Origin: Congeria kusceri | Taxonomy: Eukaryota; Mollusca; Bivalvia; Myida; Dreissenidae | Length of the DNA: 64,000 nt | Assembly: GCA_027627225.1 (NCBI GenBank) | Contig: CM051027.1 | Span: forward strand, 92,633,651-92,697,650 | Direction of reading: 5' to 3' | In this document: piece by piece, positions 23,400 to 35,719 of the stretch | Layout of the letters: the number at the start of each line of letters is the position of its first letter | How positions within the stretch are numbered: position 1 is the stretch's first letter | Notes under the pieces: model-generated | What the model was told of the DNA's origin: nothing | Databases searched by the model: none | Seen by the model: only the letters and a program-made list of their open reading frames with translations | Made by a program: the position numbers and the translations under genes

Positions 23400-24204
23400 G
23401 AATGCTTGATCACTTGATCATGCGCATTGGGTTCCGATCGTCATTTATTTAATAAATTAAATTTATATATTAATTTAATAACAAACCGGGACTTAATCAC
23501 AGTAAGAAGAATTCTATTAAGTTGAAGTGATTCATTACGTTTGTGCGGTGTATTATGTTCAAAGCTGCAAAAAATCTCCTCTGTGTAATCAACAATGGTT
23601 CTAGTGTATAAATGGAACTGGATGATTTTCTCTCTAGCAAAAAATCCAAATCGAAGAAGGGACACCTTGCTTTTTTGCCCCCCCCCCCCCCCCAACCCCC
23701 CCCAACCCCCCCCCCCCCACCCCCACCCCTATTTCTGCTGCCCCTATTGGCTTTTTAACAGAGGAATGCTGAATATCTTACGAAAATGAATATATTATTG
23801 CACAACTTCAATTACAAATGAAGAGATCGTGGGTACAAACCCTGATAAGTAGCATTAAAGTCATACAATCTCTGGATATATATACCCAATTTCTAGAAAA
23901 TGGCACAGATCTGGTCCGTCTCTTCTACTAATTAGACTACCATTTTAAACAGCGCCCTGTAACTTTCTTGATCCTGATCTTTCACTGTCTCTCTCTATCC
24001 GCTAACTTGAAACTAGCTTATGCATTCATTCTTTGGTCTTGCTCTGTATTGAAGTACCCCGGGTAACTCCACCTGTCACCTGCCCAGAATCGTAACTATT
24101 AACTAGAACCAAACTTGTTGGATGGTGGTGATGAATCCGGGTTGCCCAGGTGAGCAGCGCGAGTAACATCCAGGGTCCGTATTCCAGAAATATCTTAAGT
24201 TTAT
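23400..24204. other. Partial hAT-like MITE and poly-C tract
   Basis: No gene is visible. About 23640-23870 matches the interior of the hAT-like MITE family (CTGCTGCCCC..., AAATGAAGAGATCGTG). 23681-23727 is almost pure C with a few A and T interruptions, prone to length error. Confidence 0.55.
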
Positions 24205-24440
24205 TATTCCCCCACTTTAGATGGAGGGTGGCATATATATTTGCCCTTGTCCGTCCGTCCGTCTGTCCGTCCGTCCGTCGGATTTTTGTGTTGCGCATAA
24301 CTCAAAAAGTATTACTGCTAGAGTGATGAAACTATATAAGCATATTCATCGGCATCGGGGCTTGTGCACCTGGGTATTTTGGTGCAGTTTTTTCCGACAT
24401 AGTTGTGGCCCTTTTTTCAAAGGTTCAATTTTTTTAATGT
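24205..24440 (+). repeat. Dispersed repeat with GTCC-rich tract
   Basis: CCCCACTTTAGATGGAGGGT leads into a (CCGT/CTGT)n tract at about 24248-24281 and then a TTGTGTTGCGCATAACTC body. I associate this style of repeat head with mollusc genomes from recall. The boundaries are uncertain. Confidence 0.45.
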
Positions 24441-24486
24441 AATGTTTCTAAAACTATAGATAAATGTTAACAATGATGATCCCTGC

Positions 24487-24488
24487 AA

Positions 24489-24541
<53 letters not shown>

Positions 24542-24681
24542 ATACTACTGCTGCTACTACTACTACTACTACTACTGCTACTGCTACTGCTACTACTACT
24601 ACTACTACTACTGCTACTGCTACTGCTACTCTACTGCTACTACTGCTACTGCTACTACTACTACTTCTACTACTACTACTG

Positions 24682-24713
<32 letters not shown>

Positions 24714-25032
24714 GCTACTTCTGCTGCTGCTACTGCTACTTATGCTGCTGCTACTGCTACTGCTACTACTACTGCTACTACTTCTGCTACTGCTGCTACT
24801 ACTGCTACTTCTGCTACTACTACTGCTACTACTGCTACTACTGCTTCTACTGCTGCTGCTACTGCTACTGCTACTTCTACTGCTTCTACTGCTACTGCTA
24901 CTGCTGCTACTACTAACACTACTACCACTACCACTACTACTACTACTTCTACTACTTCTTCTTCTTCTTCTTCTTCATCTACTACTACTACTACTACTAC
25001 TACGACTACTACTACTACTGCTACTACTACTT

Positions 25033-25072
<40 letters not shown>

Positions 25073-25075
25073 ATG

Positions 25076-25133
<58 letters not shown>

Positions 25134-25160
25134 ACAATCATCATCATCATCATCTCTTTA
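24487..25160. repeat. Long trinucleotide microsatellite
   Basis: Nearly 590 bp of CTA/CTG (with CTT and CCA variants) run to about 25073, followed by (AAT)n, (ATT)n and (ATC)n blocks. The long poly-leucine and poly-tyrosine frames across it are artefacts of the repeat. Confidence 0.95.
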
Positions 25161-25306
25161 TTTTCTGAATGTGTATTATTACGACGTTTAAATATAAAGT
25201 ATTTCATTTGCAGCAAATTACAAAATAGAATATGTGAACATATGGGTGGGGTGTAGTGTTTTTTGCTGTAACGTATTCACATGCGCTTTCACGGGTGTAC
25301 TCGGTA

Positions 25307-25611
25307 TAGGGACAGATCCAGAGCGAAATAGCAGGGCGCTACACTCACCTCCTTTTTGGTTCCCCATGCTGCCCCTCTGGGTTGGTCAACAGATAAATGT
25401 TGAAATTCTCTGGCAATTTAATGTAATTTTGCAAATATTCAATGTCAAATCAACAAAGAGTGCTTAAAAAGCTTAATTAGACATGTTAAAATGATAAAAC
25501 CTCTATTTATTAGAAAACGTCAAAGAAATAGTGCGGCATAAAGCTCCCCCCCCCCCCCCCCGCTCCTTTTGAGCAGCACCCTGTACCTTTTTTTATTCTA
25601 GATCTTTCCCT
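25307..25611. mobile_element. hAT-like MITE, short copy
   Basis: Inverted ends TAGGGACAGATCCAGAGCGA and ...TTCTAGATCTTTCCCT. The family-specific GCAGCACCCTGTACC block lies near the right end, with a C-tract beside it (25547-25562). No clear target duplication remains. Confidence 0.75.
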
Positions 25612-25690
25612 AACTTGAGCACACAGCAAAAGAACAGTGTGTAAGTGGTAAATGTAAACCAATATAGACACCGACAGGATGACTGCGCCC

Positions 25691-25704
25691 GTTACCTAGG
25701 CAAC
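25691..25704. promoter_or_regulatory. RFX X-box-like site
   Basis: GTTACCTAGGCAAC is a fully symmetrical match to the X-box consensus GTNRCC-NN-RGYAAC bound by RFX factors. Function is untested, and no gene start is evident within 200 bp. Confidence 0.35.
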
Positions 25705-26034
25705 GCAGTGGATATGACAGTGGTGACATGTGTGGGGGAAAGCTAACGGACGACATCTGGTCACATGTCAAGATGAACGAATCGCCTTCTCTTGCTAGCT
25801 ATGTCACGAACTTAACATAATTGATGGATTGTGCACACAGTATTCCTAGCGGAATATGGTTCATGAAACATTGTCATTTTAATATTGTGTATACCACTTA
25901 ATATTGATATACATTCCATATATAGACGTCTGAAATGTTATACACGATCTGACAAAATATTTGTGATTGTCTTTATGTAAAAACGACAACAGTCTATAGC
26001 AATGATAACACTAATATTAAACAGGTACGTGCGT

Positions 26035-26372
26035 TAAGGCCGATCCGTGGTCTAGTGGTAACGCACTGGTGTTGAAGCTATTGCTTATAATGGGAAAAAA
26101 TTGACATGAGAATGGTCACATGTTCGAGCCCCGCTACACCCTAACCTACTAAATCGTCTTTCGCGTGAGACGTCAAACCGAGGTGCAGTGTACTAGGTTC
26201 TTCTCACCGGGCACTATAATACCCAGGATCGCCTCTGGAACGGGGCGTCTCTTGTATCTTGCCATCAGTAAACCAGCAAACAAGTCTTCTGGGGGCGATG
26301 GCCATATGGGAGAGAATCCCGGTGCACGCAATAAAAATGCACTACACACACGCACGCGCGCGCGCGCGCACG

Positions 26373-26419
<47 letters not shown>
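26035..26419 (+). mobile_element. tRNA-derived SINE with CA-repeat tail
   Basis: The head has an A box (GTCTAGTGGTAACGCACTGG) and a B box (TGTTCGAGCCCC). The body contains GCGTGAGACGTCAAACCGAG, a type of central block I recall from invertebrate SINEs. The tail is (CG)n and (CA)n at about 26342-26417. ACGTGCGT flanks it on both sides (26027-26034 and 26420-26427). The A-to-B-box gap is enlarged, and part of it recurs at 26466-26505. Confidence 0.8.
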
Positions 26420-26423
<4 letters not shown>

Positions 26424-26427
26424 GCGT

Positions 26428-28015
26428 GTAGTAGCTTATGATCATGTTGTAATTAAAGTGTGTTGCAGCTATTGCTTATAATGGGAGAATATTGACATCG
26501 GAATGGTTTGAAATACAATACAATGTATTGGTTGGAATTGCAAATCCATTATAAATAACACCTGATAGGTGCACAAGTTGTTTCACATACGATTATTACG
26601 ATACTAGGCTATGGGACTCATAAGTTATGCATAACCGACCAATAGTAGACAGCAACAGACCACGGATCGTGTGAAATATCCATGCCACGGAAATGCGCCA
26701 TTGGGGACAACTCTAATATATCCGGTCCAGAGTCGGCTGCCGCAAATTCGCCTAAATCGATTTCCTCACTGGCGCGGACTGGAACCTTTATGCTGTCCTC
26801 TGAATTATTATGAAGATCCAACCGATTGACGAAACTTTGTCTCTTCGGCTGTAGCCATGCAGTCAGAGTTCGCGCGCTGTCTTCGGGGATATATTTGATC
26901 ACCCGATTAACCAAACGTCTACCCTACAAGATACTGGGTCAAGGTAGCCTGAAAGCCTGTTTGCCTGTGACGGCGCCTGCTTTCTGAGTCTGGCGTCCAC
27001 TGAGCGAATATCATTTTTAGACATTGCATGATATTGTCGATTGAGTCATGCAAATTTAATGGGCTAAATTATTTGAAATAACAATGGTAAAGAAACCAAT
27101 AAACTCGGATTTTCTGCTGTCCTGAACTGCAAGCATGTGCTTGGTATTGTTATCTGGCAATGGCGAGAAAGAAACCTTTTAAGAAATATTTATTCGCAAT
27201 GATATCTATTTGTCGTATGCAGAGTCAATTATTGTGAAGCCAAAACATAAGTACGAAATCAGCTTGAACCGCAAGCGAGATAATTTACTAGGGTTTACGC
27301 TGAAACAACGCCGCAAGTTTGTGCGTGTCCTGAACGAAAAGTTCTTTCTTGTTTCGTCTCGTAAAACTGCACATGACGGGAATCTTGTCTGCAGCAAGGA
27401 CCGCCTGCTTAAGTGTGTGTGTTGGCGGCGTGCCAACATTTGTCGAGTGGTTGGCAACAGGCGGACATGACTACTCAATGCGCGGCCGACGGGAGGGTAG
27501 ACCTTGGCGCTTTGTTTGCGCGGATCGATAGCGAGCTAGTTCAACGGGCATTTGGTATGGTGGTTCTTTCTCTCGTCTGCTTGGCTAAAACTGTAATAGT
27601 GGGTTTCTCGTGTGTAAATATCAGCAGTCGAGTTTGTGACGCTAGTTTATTATTAGACAAACCCCAGTACAGTATATGACATATCAGCAGACGATATTGT
27701 AAAGTTAGTTTATTACAAATATACATTGTTAAACGGGCTTCGTGTTTTAAACAAGTTTACAGGCGAGATGTGAAGTTAGTGTATTATTAAATATACATTG
27801 TATAACCTTAGCTCTTAATGAAGTAGTGTGGCTTCTCGTGTTGAAAAATCAGCAGGCGATATTGTGAAGTTAGTTTATACACTGTTGACGAGGTAGTAAA
27901 CTGCTGGAGTCGTTGAAAGGTTAATAGTGAAGTTAGCTTAATATGTTATTGTTGTTTCGAGGTTTATAGTCCTGCCGCGCAAATATTAGGCTGCACTATG
28001 TGAAGACTTGAAGTT
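26428..28015. other. Unassigned DNA with decayed repeats
   Basis: 26466-26505 repeats a 40-bp piece of the preceding SINE (AGCTATTGCTTATAATGGGA). About 27610-27930 holds degenerate units around CAGCAGRCGATATTGTGAAG TTAGTTTATTA. The frames at 26618-26914 (-, 98 aa) and 27206-27478 (both strands, 86-90 aa) lie in more GC-rich sequence but have no domain I recognise. Confidence 0.4.
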
Positions 28016-28028
28016 CGTTTATACATAA

Positions 28029-28370
28029 CTGCTATCCGGTTAGCGCAGTTGTTGGTACACGCGCTTTTCACCTAGGCGTCCCGGGTTCGTTTCCCAAAGG
28101 GCACCTGTGAGTTTGGTTGGTGGTCACCGTACCGGACAGGTGGGGTTTCCTCCGGGTACTCAGGTTCCCCCACACACAGCACAAGACCACACCAAAACTC
28201 AAATACACTTAAGTAAATAAAAAGCTGGAAATTGCAGCAACAATTCAAAATTCCTCCCAACTTTCGGTGTGTCTAGTAAAATTAGGCAGGGATGCTGGGA
28301 CACATCCCGGGTCCTCCCATAATGCAGCTTCAGTGCGGAAGGACCTGATGAACACGGAAAATACAAAATA
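28029..28370 (+). mobile_element. tRNA-derived SINE with 13-bp target duplication
   Basis: A box (GGTTAGCGCAGTTGTTGGTA) and B box (GGGTTCGTTTCCC) head a 342-bp element. Its body includes CAGGTGGGGTTTCCTCCGGG and CTTTCGGTGTGTCTAGTAAA. The exact repeat CGTTTATACATAA lies on each side (28016-28028 and 28371-28383), which fixes both ends of the insertion. Confidence 0.88.
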
Positions 28371-28383
28371 CGTTTATACATAA

Positions 28384-29345
28384 TCATAGCTGCTCTGTCG
28401 CCTGCGTGACTGCGCGATGTCTGAAGTACTGAACTTTACATTCTAGCAGGCGAGTGTGTGGCGTTCGTTTGTGTCTGAGTAACACATTGCCTTCAGAAAC
28501 ATAAAAATACACCTAGTCATAAAACCAAAGTCTTTACAAACTAAGGTTCAGCCAGAAAAAGCACATGTGTTAATTTATTATTAGGCCGTGTTACATCTCC
28601 ATTGTTAATACTGCTCGATCTTTCATTGTTGTTTTGTAAGCGTCTATAAAAGGTTGACGCTCAAAATGCATAAATAATGTAACACGTGTGAATGTTAATT
28701 TCAACTACCGGCGTGAGTCTGCGGCCATAGTGAGCTAATATTCAATAAAGCTTTTAGGTATTAAGTGCTATTGCTCAGTGTACCGAACTTATGACTTCTA
28801 AGTTCAGTCCCAAAGACTACGAAACTTTTCTTTACTTAGTCTTAACTTAAAATTTTGACCAATGATAATGCTTGTTACATTTGAACTAACGTTGATTACC
28901 GTTGGTTTTATATATAACATAAAGACTAACATTTAACTTAATCGAATAGTACACATGCACTGCATTATAACACCGAACGGATTTACTGAAAATTTCCCAA
29001 TTTCTGAAGTTACAATTAAACATCACAATGTAATCCACTATATACAGTATGTACTTTTATAAATATACGAACTATTCATAACCTACAGGCTATACAGATG
29101 CTTCGTATCCCACTGCCAAAAACACTTCTGCGCCTCAGTCGCCGCCAACAAGTCATGGCTTCCCAGTACACGAAAGAGAAACATTTAAAATACCATCTAC
29201 ACAGTTCTCGGGAAATCATTAACGCAAGGTTTCCTCTCTCTGAGTGTTTAAAGAAAGCATCATTTTGTTCACTATTTTCCCAGTCCTGCATGAGTAATTT
29301 CTTACGTGACCGTGGTCGTACTATAAATTTATAATAGTAGAGATC
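28384..29345. other. Unassigned intergenic DNA
   Basis: No supported gene is seen. Frames at 29076-29334 on both strands lack recognisable domains. Sequence near 28800-28880 (AGTCTTAACTTAAAATTTTGACCAATGATAATGC) resembles part of the MITE at 34952-35273. Confidence 0.4.
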
Positions 29346-30760
29346 CCGAAACGTTTTACTAGTATCTCAGTAGCCAGGATCACGACTCGTACTACCACAG
29401 TAGCCAGGATTCCGACTCGTACTATCATAGCAGCCTTGATCCCGACTCCTACTATCTCAGTAGCCTGGATCCCGACTCGTACTATCATAGTAGCCTGGAT
29501 CCCGACTTGTACTATCTCAGTAGCCAGGATCACGACTTGTACTATCACAGTAGCCAGGATCCCGACTTGTATATCATAGTAGCCTTGACCCCGACTCGTA
29601 CTATCTCAGCAGCCAGGATCACGACTGGTACTGTCACAGTAGCCAGGATCCCGACTCGTACTATCATAATAGCCTTGATCCCGACCTGTTCTATCACAGT
29701 AGCCAGAATCCCGACTCGAACTACCATAGTAGCCTCGACCCCGACTCGTACTATCGTTGTAGCCTGGATCCCGACTCGTACTATCACAGTAGCCCGGAAC
29801 CCGACTCGTACTACCACAGTAGCCAGGATCCCGACTCGTACTATTACAGTGGTCTGGATACTGACTCGTACTTCCACAGTAGCCTGGATCCCGACTCTTT
29901 CTACCACATAAGCCTCGATCCCGACTCTTACTACCACAGTAGCCTGGATCCCGAATTGTACTATCACACAAGTCTCAATCTCAATGTGTACCATCACAAT
30001 AGCCAGGATTCTCACTCTTACTACCACAGTAGCGTGGATCCCCACTGGTGTTATCACAGTAGCCTGTATCTCGATTATTGCTACCACAGTAATCAGGATC
30101 CCGACTCGTACTATCACAGAAGCCAGGAACTCGACTTGTACTATCACAGTAGCCAGGATCCCGACTCGTACTATCACAGTAGCCTGTATCCCGACTCGTG
30201 CTACCACAGTAGCCAGGATCCCGACTCGTACTATCACAGTTGCCTGTATCCCGACTCGTGCTACCACAGTAGCCAGGATCCCGACTCGTACTATCACAGA
30301 AGCCAGGAACTCGACTTGTAGTATCACAGTGGCCAGGATCCCGACTCGTACTATCACAGTAGCCTGTATCACGACTCGTGCTACCACAGTAGCCAGGATC
30401 CCGACTCGTACTATCTCAGTAGCCAGGAACCAGACTCGTGCTACCACAGTAGCCAGGATCCCGACTCGTACTATCACAGAAGCCAGAAACTCGACTTGTA
30501 CTATCACACTAGCCAGGATCCGACTCGAACTATCACAGTAGCCTGTATCCCGACCTGTGCTACCACAGTAGCCAGGATCCCGACTCGTACTATCACAGTA
30601 GCCAGGAACCAGACTCGTGCTACCACAGTAGCCAGGATCCCGACTCGTACTATCACATTATCCAGGAACTCGTCTCGTACTATCACAGTAGCCTTGATCC
30701 CAAATCGTACTATCGCAGTAGCCTTGATCCCAAATCGTACGGTCATAGCAGGATCAGTGA
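29346..30760. repeat. 30-bp minisatellite, about 47 copies
   Basis: A 30-bp unit (CACAGTAGCCAGGATCCCGA plus CTCGTACTAT) runs for 1.4 kb with moderate divergence. Because 30 is a multiple of three, several frames are open on both strands: IVRVGILATV repeats on the minus (30507-29545), TITVARIPTR and YYHSSQDPDS on the plus. No signal peptide, splice sites or conserved start argue for translation. Confidence 0.93.
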
Positions 30761-31384
30761 CAGGTAAAGCAGATTTACCTTTGCATGCATTCCGATGCGT
30801 GTTACCATGCTGTTATTTCCATAAATTTATGTATTACATTTAATTCAGCAAAGATGCTATTTTCTCAGCTTTACTTTCGTTGCCACCATTAGTTCAACTA
30901 TTTACACAGGAAACCATGAACTGCAAGTTTTGCAAACGCAAACATGGCAAATCTAGACAGAAACTAATAGTTTGATTTAAAGACAATGAGCTGTTTTGGA
31001 TAATAATACTATTAACTTTTCCATAATCACAGTATTACATACTAATATTAAATACGAAACATTTAAAACTGTGTCTCTTAAAAATTTAAAAAAATTAGCT
31101 TAAGTTGTTTACAATGTGTACTGTTTTGTACTAATTAATTGCTTAATAAATGTAACTTCTTTATTGACACGATTTTTTTCCCTCTCAAGTCGATTTCAGC
31201 ATTCAATACATAAAAGAAATGTAAATGACCTGCTGAAAGTGGTTGATTTTTCGTTCGATTTTGTATCATAAGTCGAACGCAAGTCATCCCCGTTATAAAA
31301 AGAAACGCCGCAATACAAGTGAAAGGCCACAGGGGCATGTCTACACCTAATGTTGCTTCTGCAAGGAAGGATGTGCAAATAAAC
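30761..31384. other. Unassigned intergenic DNA
   Basis: Nothing recognisable. Confidence 0.4.
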
Positions 31385-31472
31385 TCCGAACAACAACAAA
31401 ACAACACCACCACCACTACCACCACCACCAACACCACCACCAACAACAACCACCACCACCAACAACAACTGT
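31385..31472. repeat. ACC/AAC trinucleotide microsatellite
   Basis: Imperfect (ACC)n/(AAC)n run. Glycine- and valine-rich minus-strand frames across it are artefacts. Confidence 0.9.
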
Positions 31473-32133
31473 TATAGCTACCATTGGCTTCATATATGTG
31501 TAAATGATATTAACCCTAGACTGGTCTACTGGCCTACGTATAAAACCTAACGCTAATCAATTGCAACCGTGATTTCAACTTCAAGTGACAAAACCAATGA
31601 TACCACAGTACGGTGCACGGTATTCGACCGTGGAATGGTTTACCAGACGACATTTAAGAATGACGTTTGCGTCTGCACCCTCTTAGCTTTTATCGATCAC
31701 AAAAAGCGCGGCTCTTTTATCAGTCCTTCTGCGAATTGTTTTTCTCCAGATGCTTGTTTGTTAAAGGAATCGGCCGATAATGGCTGTTGGAACTGTGGTC
31801 ACATAGCAACATCCTGCCGTCACCGGGTAATACCTTTCCCATAGGTGGATATCAGTTCCCGCATTTCGCCGGCTTTCCTGCGGGATCGATACGACACGGC
31901 GCGTTCGCTAAGTTCACAACTCGATCATTGTGCAGACGTCAAGAACACTGCGACTGGCCCAGCGTCTGTGAGGCATCGCGCAGATAAAATATTGGATTGA
32001 CGTTTGGGTTTCCTAAGCCATATCATATTTCTTGACACAATGGATAACGCCGCCGCATGTTGGCATTGCTGTATGCATATACGGAGGACCCTATATATTT
32101 TTATCACTTTTCTTGCTCGAGAGAATGGGTTAG
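31473..32133. other. Unassigned, relatively GC-rich DNA
   Basis: A 91-codon frame (31569-31844, +) and overlapping smaller ones have no recognisable domain. The composition is less AT-rich than its flanks, so this could be an old element or a non-coding exon. Confidence 0.3.
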
Positions 32134-32438
32134 AGGGAAAGATCCAGAGCGAAATAGCAGGGTGCTGCACCCTGATCCGTTTTGTCCCCCCCCCCCCCTG
32201 CTGCCCCTTCTGGGCTGGGCAACAAAAGAATGTTGGTATCTTTTAAAATTTATATATTTTCGCAAATATTGAATAGCAAATGAAGAGACCATGTTTAAAA
32301 ACCTAAATTTAAAGCATTTAAATGATAAATACCCTGGCTTAACCAAATTATTACAACATGTCAATGCAATGGCCCAACTTTCCACCCTGCCCCTTTTGAG
32401 CAGCACCCTGTACCTTTTCTGACTTTAGATCTTACCCT
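32134..32438. mobile_element. hAT-like MITE, full-length copy
   Basis: Inverted ends AGGGAAAGATCCAGAGCGAA and TTTAGATCTTACCCT. The GGTGCTGCACCCTG and CAGCACCCTGTACC subterminal blocks pair. Flanks TGGGTTAG and AGGGTAAG could be a decayed 8-bp duplication. It is the clearest short member of the family in this window. Confidence 0.8.
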
Positions 32439-33024
32439 AGGGTAAGTAGCGACATGTCATTCCGCCCAGCCCGGCTACACCATCCTCCAACCCCATCACA
32501 TCGGAATACACGTGATTGTGACAAGCTTTTCGAAATTGATACCGCCAACAAAATCAATGACCGGTATTGATCAATTATTAAAAGTTATCGACAGACGTAC
32601 GTGCATACGCATGATACGCACGTAAAGTTGCCAACATCTGTACTGTCTCGTAACAGCACCTGTTGATGGTGTTCATTCTAATGATCACACCGACTATTTT
32701 CGTTCTTACTATACGTATATACCAACCATACTTAAGGTAAAACCATTTATTTTAGCTCGCTAGTGTTGAAAGACTAAGGCTTTTTGAGACACTTTCGACT
32801 CTGTTTCCGCACTTGTTTGCATATGTACATGCAAATGGACACGTATCTGCAATCCTTTTCATGTCCATGTATACGAGCACACAAGTCAGCTATTATGACT
32901 TTACGATTTAAGTTGATTTTCATTATGTATAAATTAGTCCATGCATATGTAATAGGACACATACGCATTTTTGTAAACAATTTTTAAAATATATGGCATA
33001 TATTGTTTTTATTTCTTTCATATC
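32439..33024. other. Unassigned intergenic DNA
   Basis: No gene or repeat is recognised. Confidence 0.4.
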
Positions 33025-33274
33025 TGGGGTGAGTTGCTCAAAACTTTAACGACCAATTAAGCTAATTAACAGCCGTTAATTTTTGGATAAAGATATTCAT
33101 GTAAATTCAACATGACAGTTTTAATCTGTGAGTGTATTCTACATAAATTGTTATGCCAATGTTATTTTAAAATGTTTGATAAACCAGTTGCTTCTAAAAT
33201 TAATTTTATTTACATCTAAAGTTAAAAGGCTGTTAGCTTAACTGGCCGTTAAAGTTTTTGGCAACTGGGCCCAG
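33025..33274. mobile_element. MITE with AGTTGCxxAAAACTTTAACG ends
   Basis: The left arm (AGTTGCTCAAAACTTTAACG then AATTAAGCTAATTAACAGCC) is inverted at the right (GGCTGTTAGCTTAACTGGCC then GTTAAAGTTTTTGGCAACT). About 45 bp of imperfect inverted repeat surround an AT-rich middle. Confidence 0.72.
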
Positions 33275-33964
33275 TGCACTTTTCTGTTCCACTATGTCTC
33301 TCTATTATATTATTGTCAACTGGGAAATATAGAATTTGTATGGAAATACAAAATATGCCAATGTTTTGGTCACATCAATTGACAATGTTTGAAAATCATA
33401 AATAACATCACAAATAGGCGGACGTCAGAAACATATTAAATGCCATGTAATGAAAGATTGTTATTGGATTTTTCCTAATGTTCTTCTATACTCAATATAC
33501 TCAATATATATATCATGCTGGGAGAATGTAAAATGCACGTATGATTTATTCAAAGTTTAAATATGCGTACGTTGTGTTTCAAAGACAGTTAAATGCATGC
33601 ATGCTTATCAATATATAATTATTTTGCAGAATAGTAGTTATGTCACTGTTAATTACGTATCATAAACGCTGGGATTGTAACAGATGTGGTTCTCGTTATA
33701 TCGTTATATTACATGTACATATGGGGCAACTATATTTGATGCTGTAGTAGGTGTTCTTCATGTGCAACTAAGAGGATTCGCAAGTTGTCGTCTGTGTCAC
33801 TAAGCCGCTAAAACCTCGTCTATTTGACGCGAGAGATGGGTTGACTGGCGGTGTCCTTGTACATTACACCGCCTGCCACGTTATAACTCCCCGTCGACAG
33901 ACTCCACCGTTCCCTGTCACAAATGACCATTTCATCTCTGAATAAACTATTGGCAAGCCGGCTT

Positions 33965-33978
33965 GTTGCCATGGAGAC
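33965..33978. promoter_or_regulatory. RFX X-box-like site
   Basis: GTTGCCATGGAGAC matches GTNRCC-AT-RGNRAC with one deviation from the classical right half-site. A second candidate lies 140 bp downstream. Confidence 0.3.
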
Positions 33979-34118
33979 CGGGCATCTCAACACGCCCTCT
34001 AGGCATCAATTACTACTCGAGCTGCACTCGATTCGTTCGACGTTAACTTACACAGCGGTCTACCGCCACTCCGCAGTATTTAGAGAATAATGCCAAAGAC
34101 TTCAAAAAGAAGCATACC

Positions 34119-34132
34119 GTTTCCATAGTAAC
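34119..34132. promoter_or_regulatory. RFX X-box-like site
   Basis: GTTTCCATAGTAAC has a good right half (AGTAAC) and one deviation in the left half. Confidence 0.28.
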
Positions 34133-34951
34133 CGATTACTACGAGAAATCCTGGAATTGCTGTTCGCGGATTGTCGATGGCAGACAGGCACAAGTTGGGA
34201 AGGTTGATGTAGCTATCAGATTAAGGGGATCTGTGGGGAGGCTGGTGGTACTCCGGGCGGCTACTGCAGACGCGTGTTTTCTGTTCTCCCCGCTCTGGCG
34301 GCGTTAAACGGAGATGACTGTGTGGGAAACCTGTAAAAGAAGCTTATACGTCGTGCCTTGCATGCAGCAATAGTGTAGATTCTTGCGTTTAATACAAGCG
34401 CGTACCAGTTGCTTTTGTTGAAACAATGTGCTTAAGATACGAATCTTTCATTGCCTGTTTGATATTGGAAATATAACATGGAAAGTGTGTGTCTATTCCT
34501 TTTAAGTGTTTATGCACAATCGTATACAATGTCTGCGACGTGCAGTTTTGTTCCTACTTTAAAGGGCGTTTGGAGAACTACAGACTGCGTTTAAGAGTAG
34601 AGATGTGTAAATCAGATTGCCTTATCTTGTATGACATCAGAGAAAATATACAGCTTTGTGACATTTGCAAGTAGTATTGTGTTATTTAATGTGCAAAGAT
34701 ATACTTGAAATTCCCAGGCCAGTTTGCTGTGATACCGGTTTTACTTTCTTGGATACCACCAAATGACGAATGTGATAGACGTTGTAGATGGTCATAAAAA
34801 CTTGTGTTGTTCACACTGAAAGCACAGACCTTATGTTGACTGTTGTGGCTATTTGCGGTGCGTGTGTCTACTGGATTATTATGAAATGAACGGTTTTACA
34901 AGAATGTATTTATAAGGTAAATTATTGTGATGTTTTGTGCAGTAGTCTACT

Positions 34952-35273
34952 GGCCCCACGACCACGAACATTCTTAAGTTCAATTTCAGTCTTTATCTTA
35001 AACATGTAACCAAGAGAAATCTAAAGATTAAATGTGACAAGCATTCTCATAGGTCAATATTTGATGTTTATGAGACTTAGTTTGAGATCATGAGTGTTCA
35101 TAGTCATGAGGCCTGGCCATGCGAATACGAATTTTTTTTCAGTCTCAAACATAGTCTCAACTGAAAATATTGACCAATGATACTGCTTTTAACTTTGAGC
35201 TTTGAATTTCATTGGCTGAATGTTTAAGACTAAGACTAGGATTGAGTTTAAGAATGTTCGTAGTCGTGGGGCA
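34952..35273. mobile_element. MITE with GCCCCACGAC ends
   Basis: Imperfect inverted repeats of about 53 bp: the left begins GCCCCACGACCACGAACATT and the right ends AATGTTCGTAGTCGTGGGGC. Both continue into TTAAGTTCAAT/ATTGAGTTTAA and the TTAAACAT blocks. The interior is also partly symmetrical (GGTCAATATTT near 35052 and AAATATTGACC near 35166). Confidence 0.78.
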
Positions 35274-35719
35274 AGATTTTATGTAACGGATTGCTGTGAG
35301 CACAGTCATGTGTTACCAAGCGACTGTTTGTACGAGCTTACGTTGACGCTTTACGGTGCGTATATAACGTCAATACTTGTGTACGTTTGCGCTATTGTTA
35401 CTTCGGTTCATGAAGTTCATTTGTATTGCCACTTCAAATATGATCGTTATGGTCGTGTTTATTAATAATGAATGGTAGAAGGCACTATTCAGAAGATATG
35501 ACGTAGTGACTTTGCTTGTCAACCATTAACCGAAATAAATACCAGTTTGATGGTGGATGTCTGTTACAAGTTCACTCCTTCACCGCACAATATTATCGGA
35601 TGTAGACGATGGATTTCTTATTGCGATGACGTATTTACTGCGTATACGTATGTTTACTGCATTCAAGATCCGTATTATTTGTCTTTAATGCTTTGTAGAT
35701 CGCTTTTACGGTTAAATAA
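35274..35719. other. Unassigned intergenic DNA
   Basis: Small frames (35220-35465 and 35547-35747) are not recognised. Confidence 0.35.

Larger units (their letters stand above)
33275..34951. other. Unique sequence with possible regulatory block
   Basis: No gene is seen. 33780-34340 is more GC-rich than its surroundings and contains two X-box-like sites (33965-33978 and 34119-34132), consistent with an enhancer or promoter near a non-coding exon. That is only compositional and motif evidence. Confidence 0.3.

Noticed and set aside
24464..25191. Poly-leucine and poly-tyrosine proteins
   Set aside because: They are translations of the CTA/CTG microsatellite.
27206..27531. Small basic protein gene
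   Set aside because: Frames of equal length exist on both strands and in two plus frames, with no motif to choose between them.
31569..31844. Zinc-knuckle (gag-like) protein from CWNCGH...C
   Set aside because: The ligand spacing does not fit C-x2-C-x4-H-x4-C, and no retroelement surrounds it.
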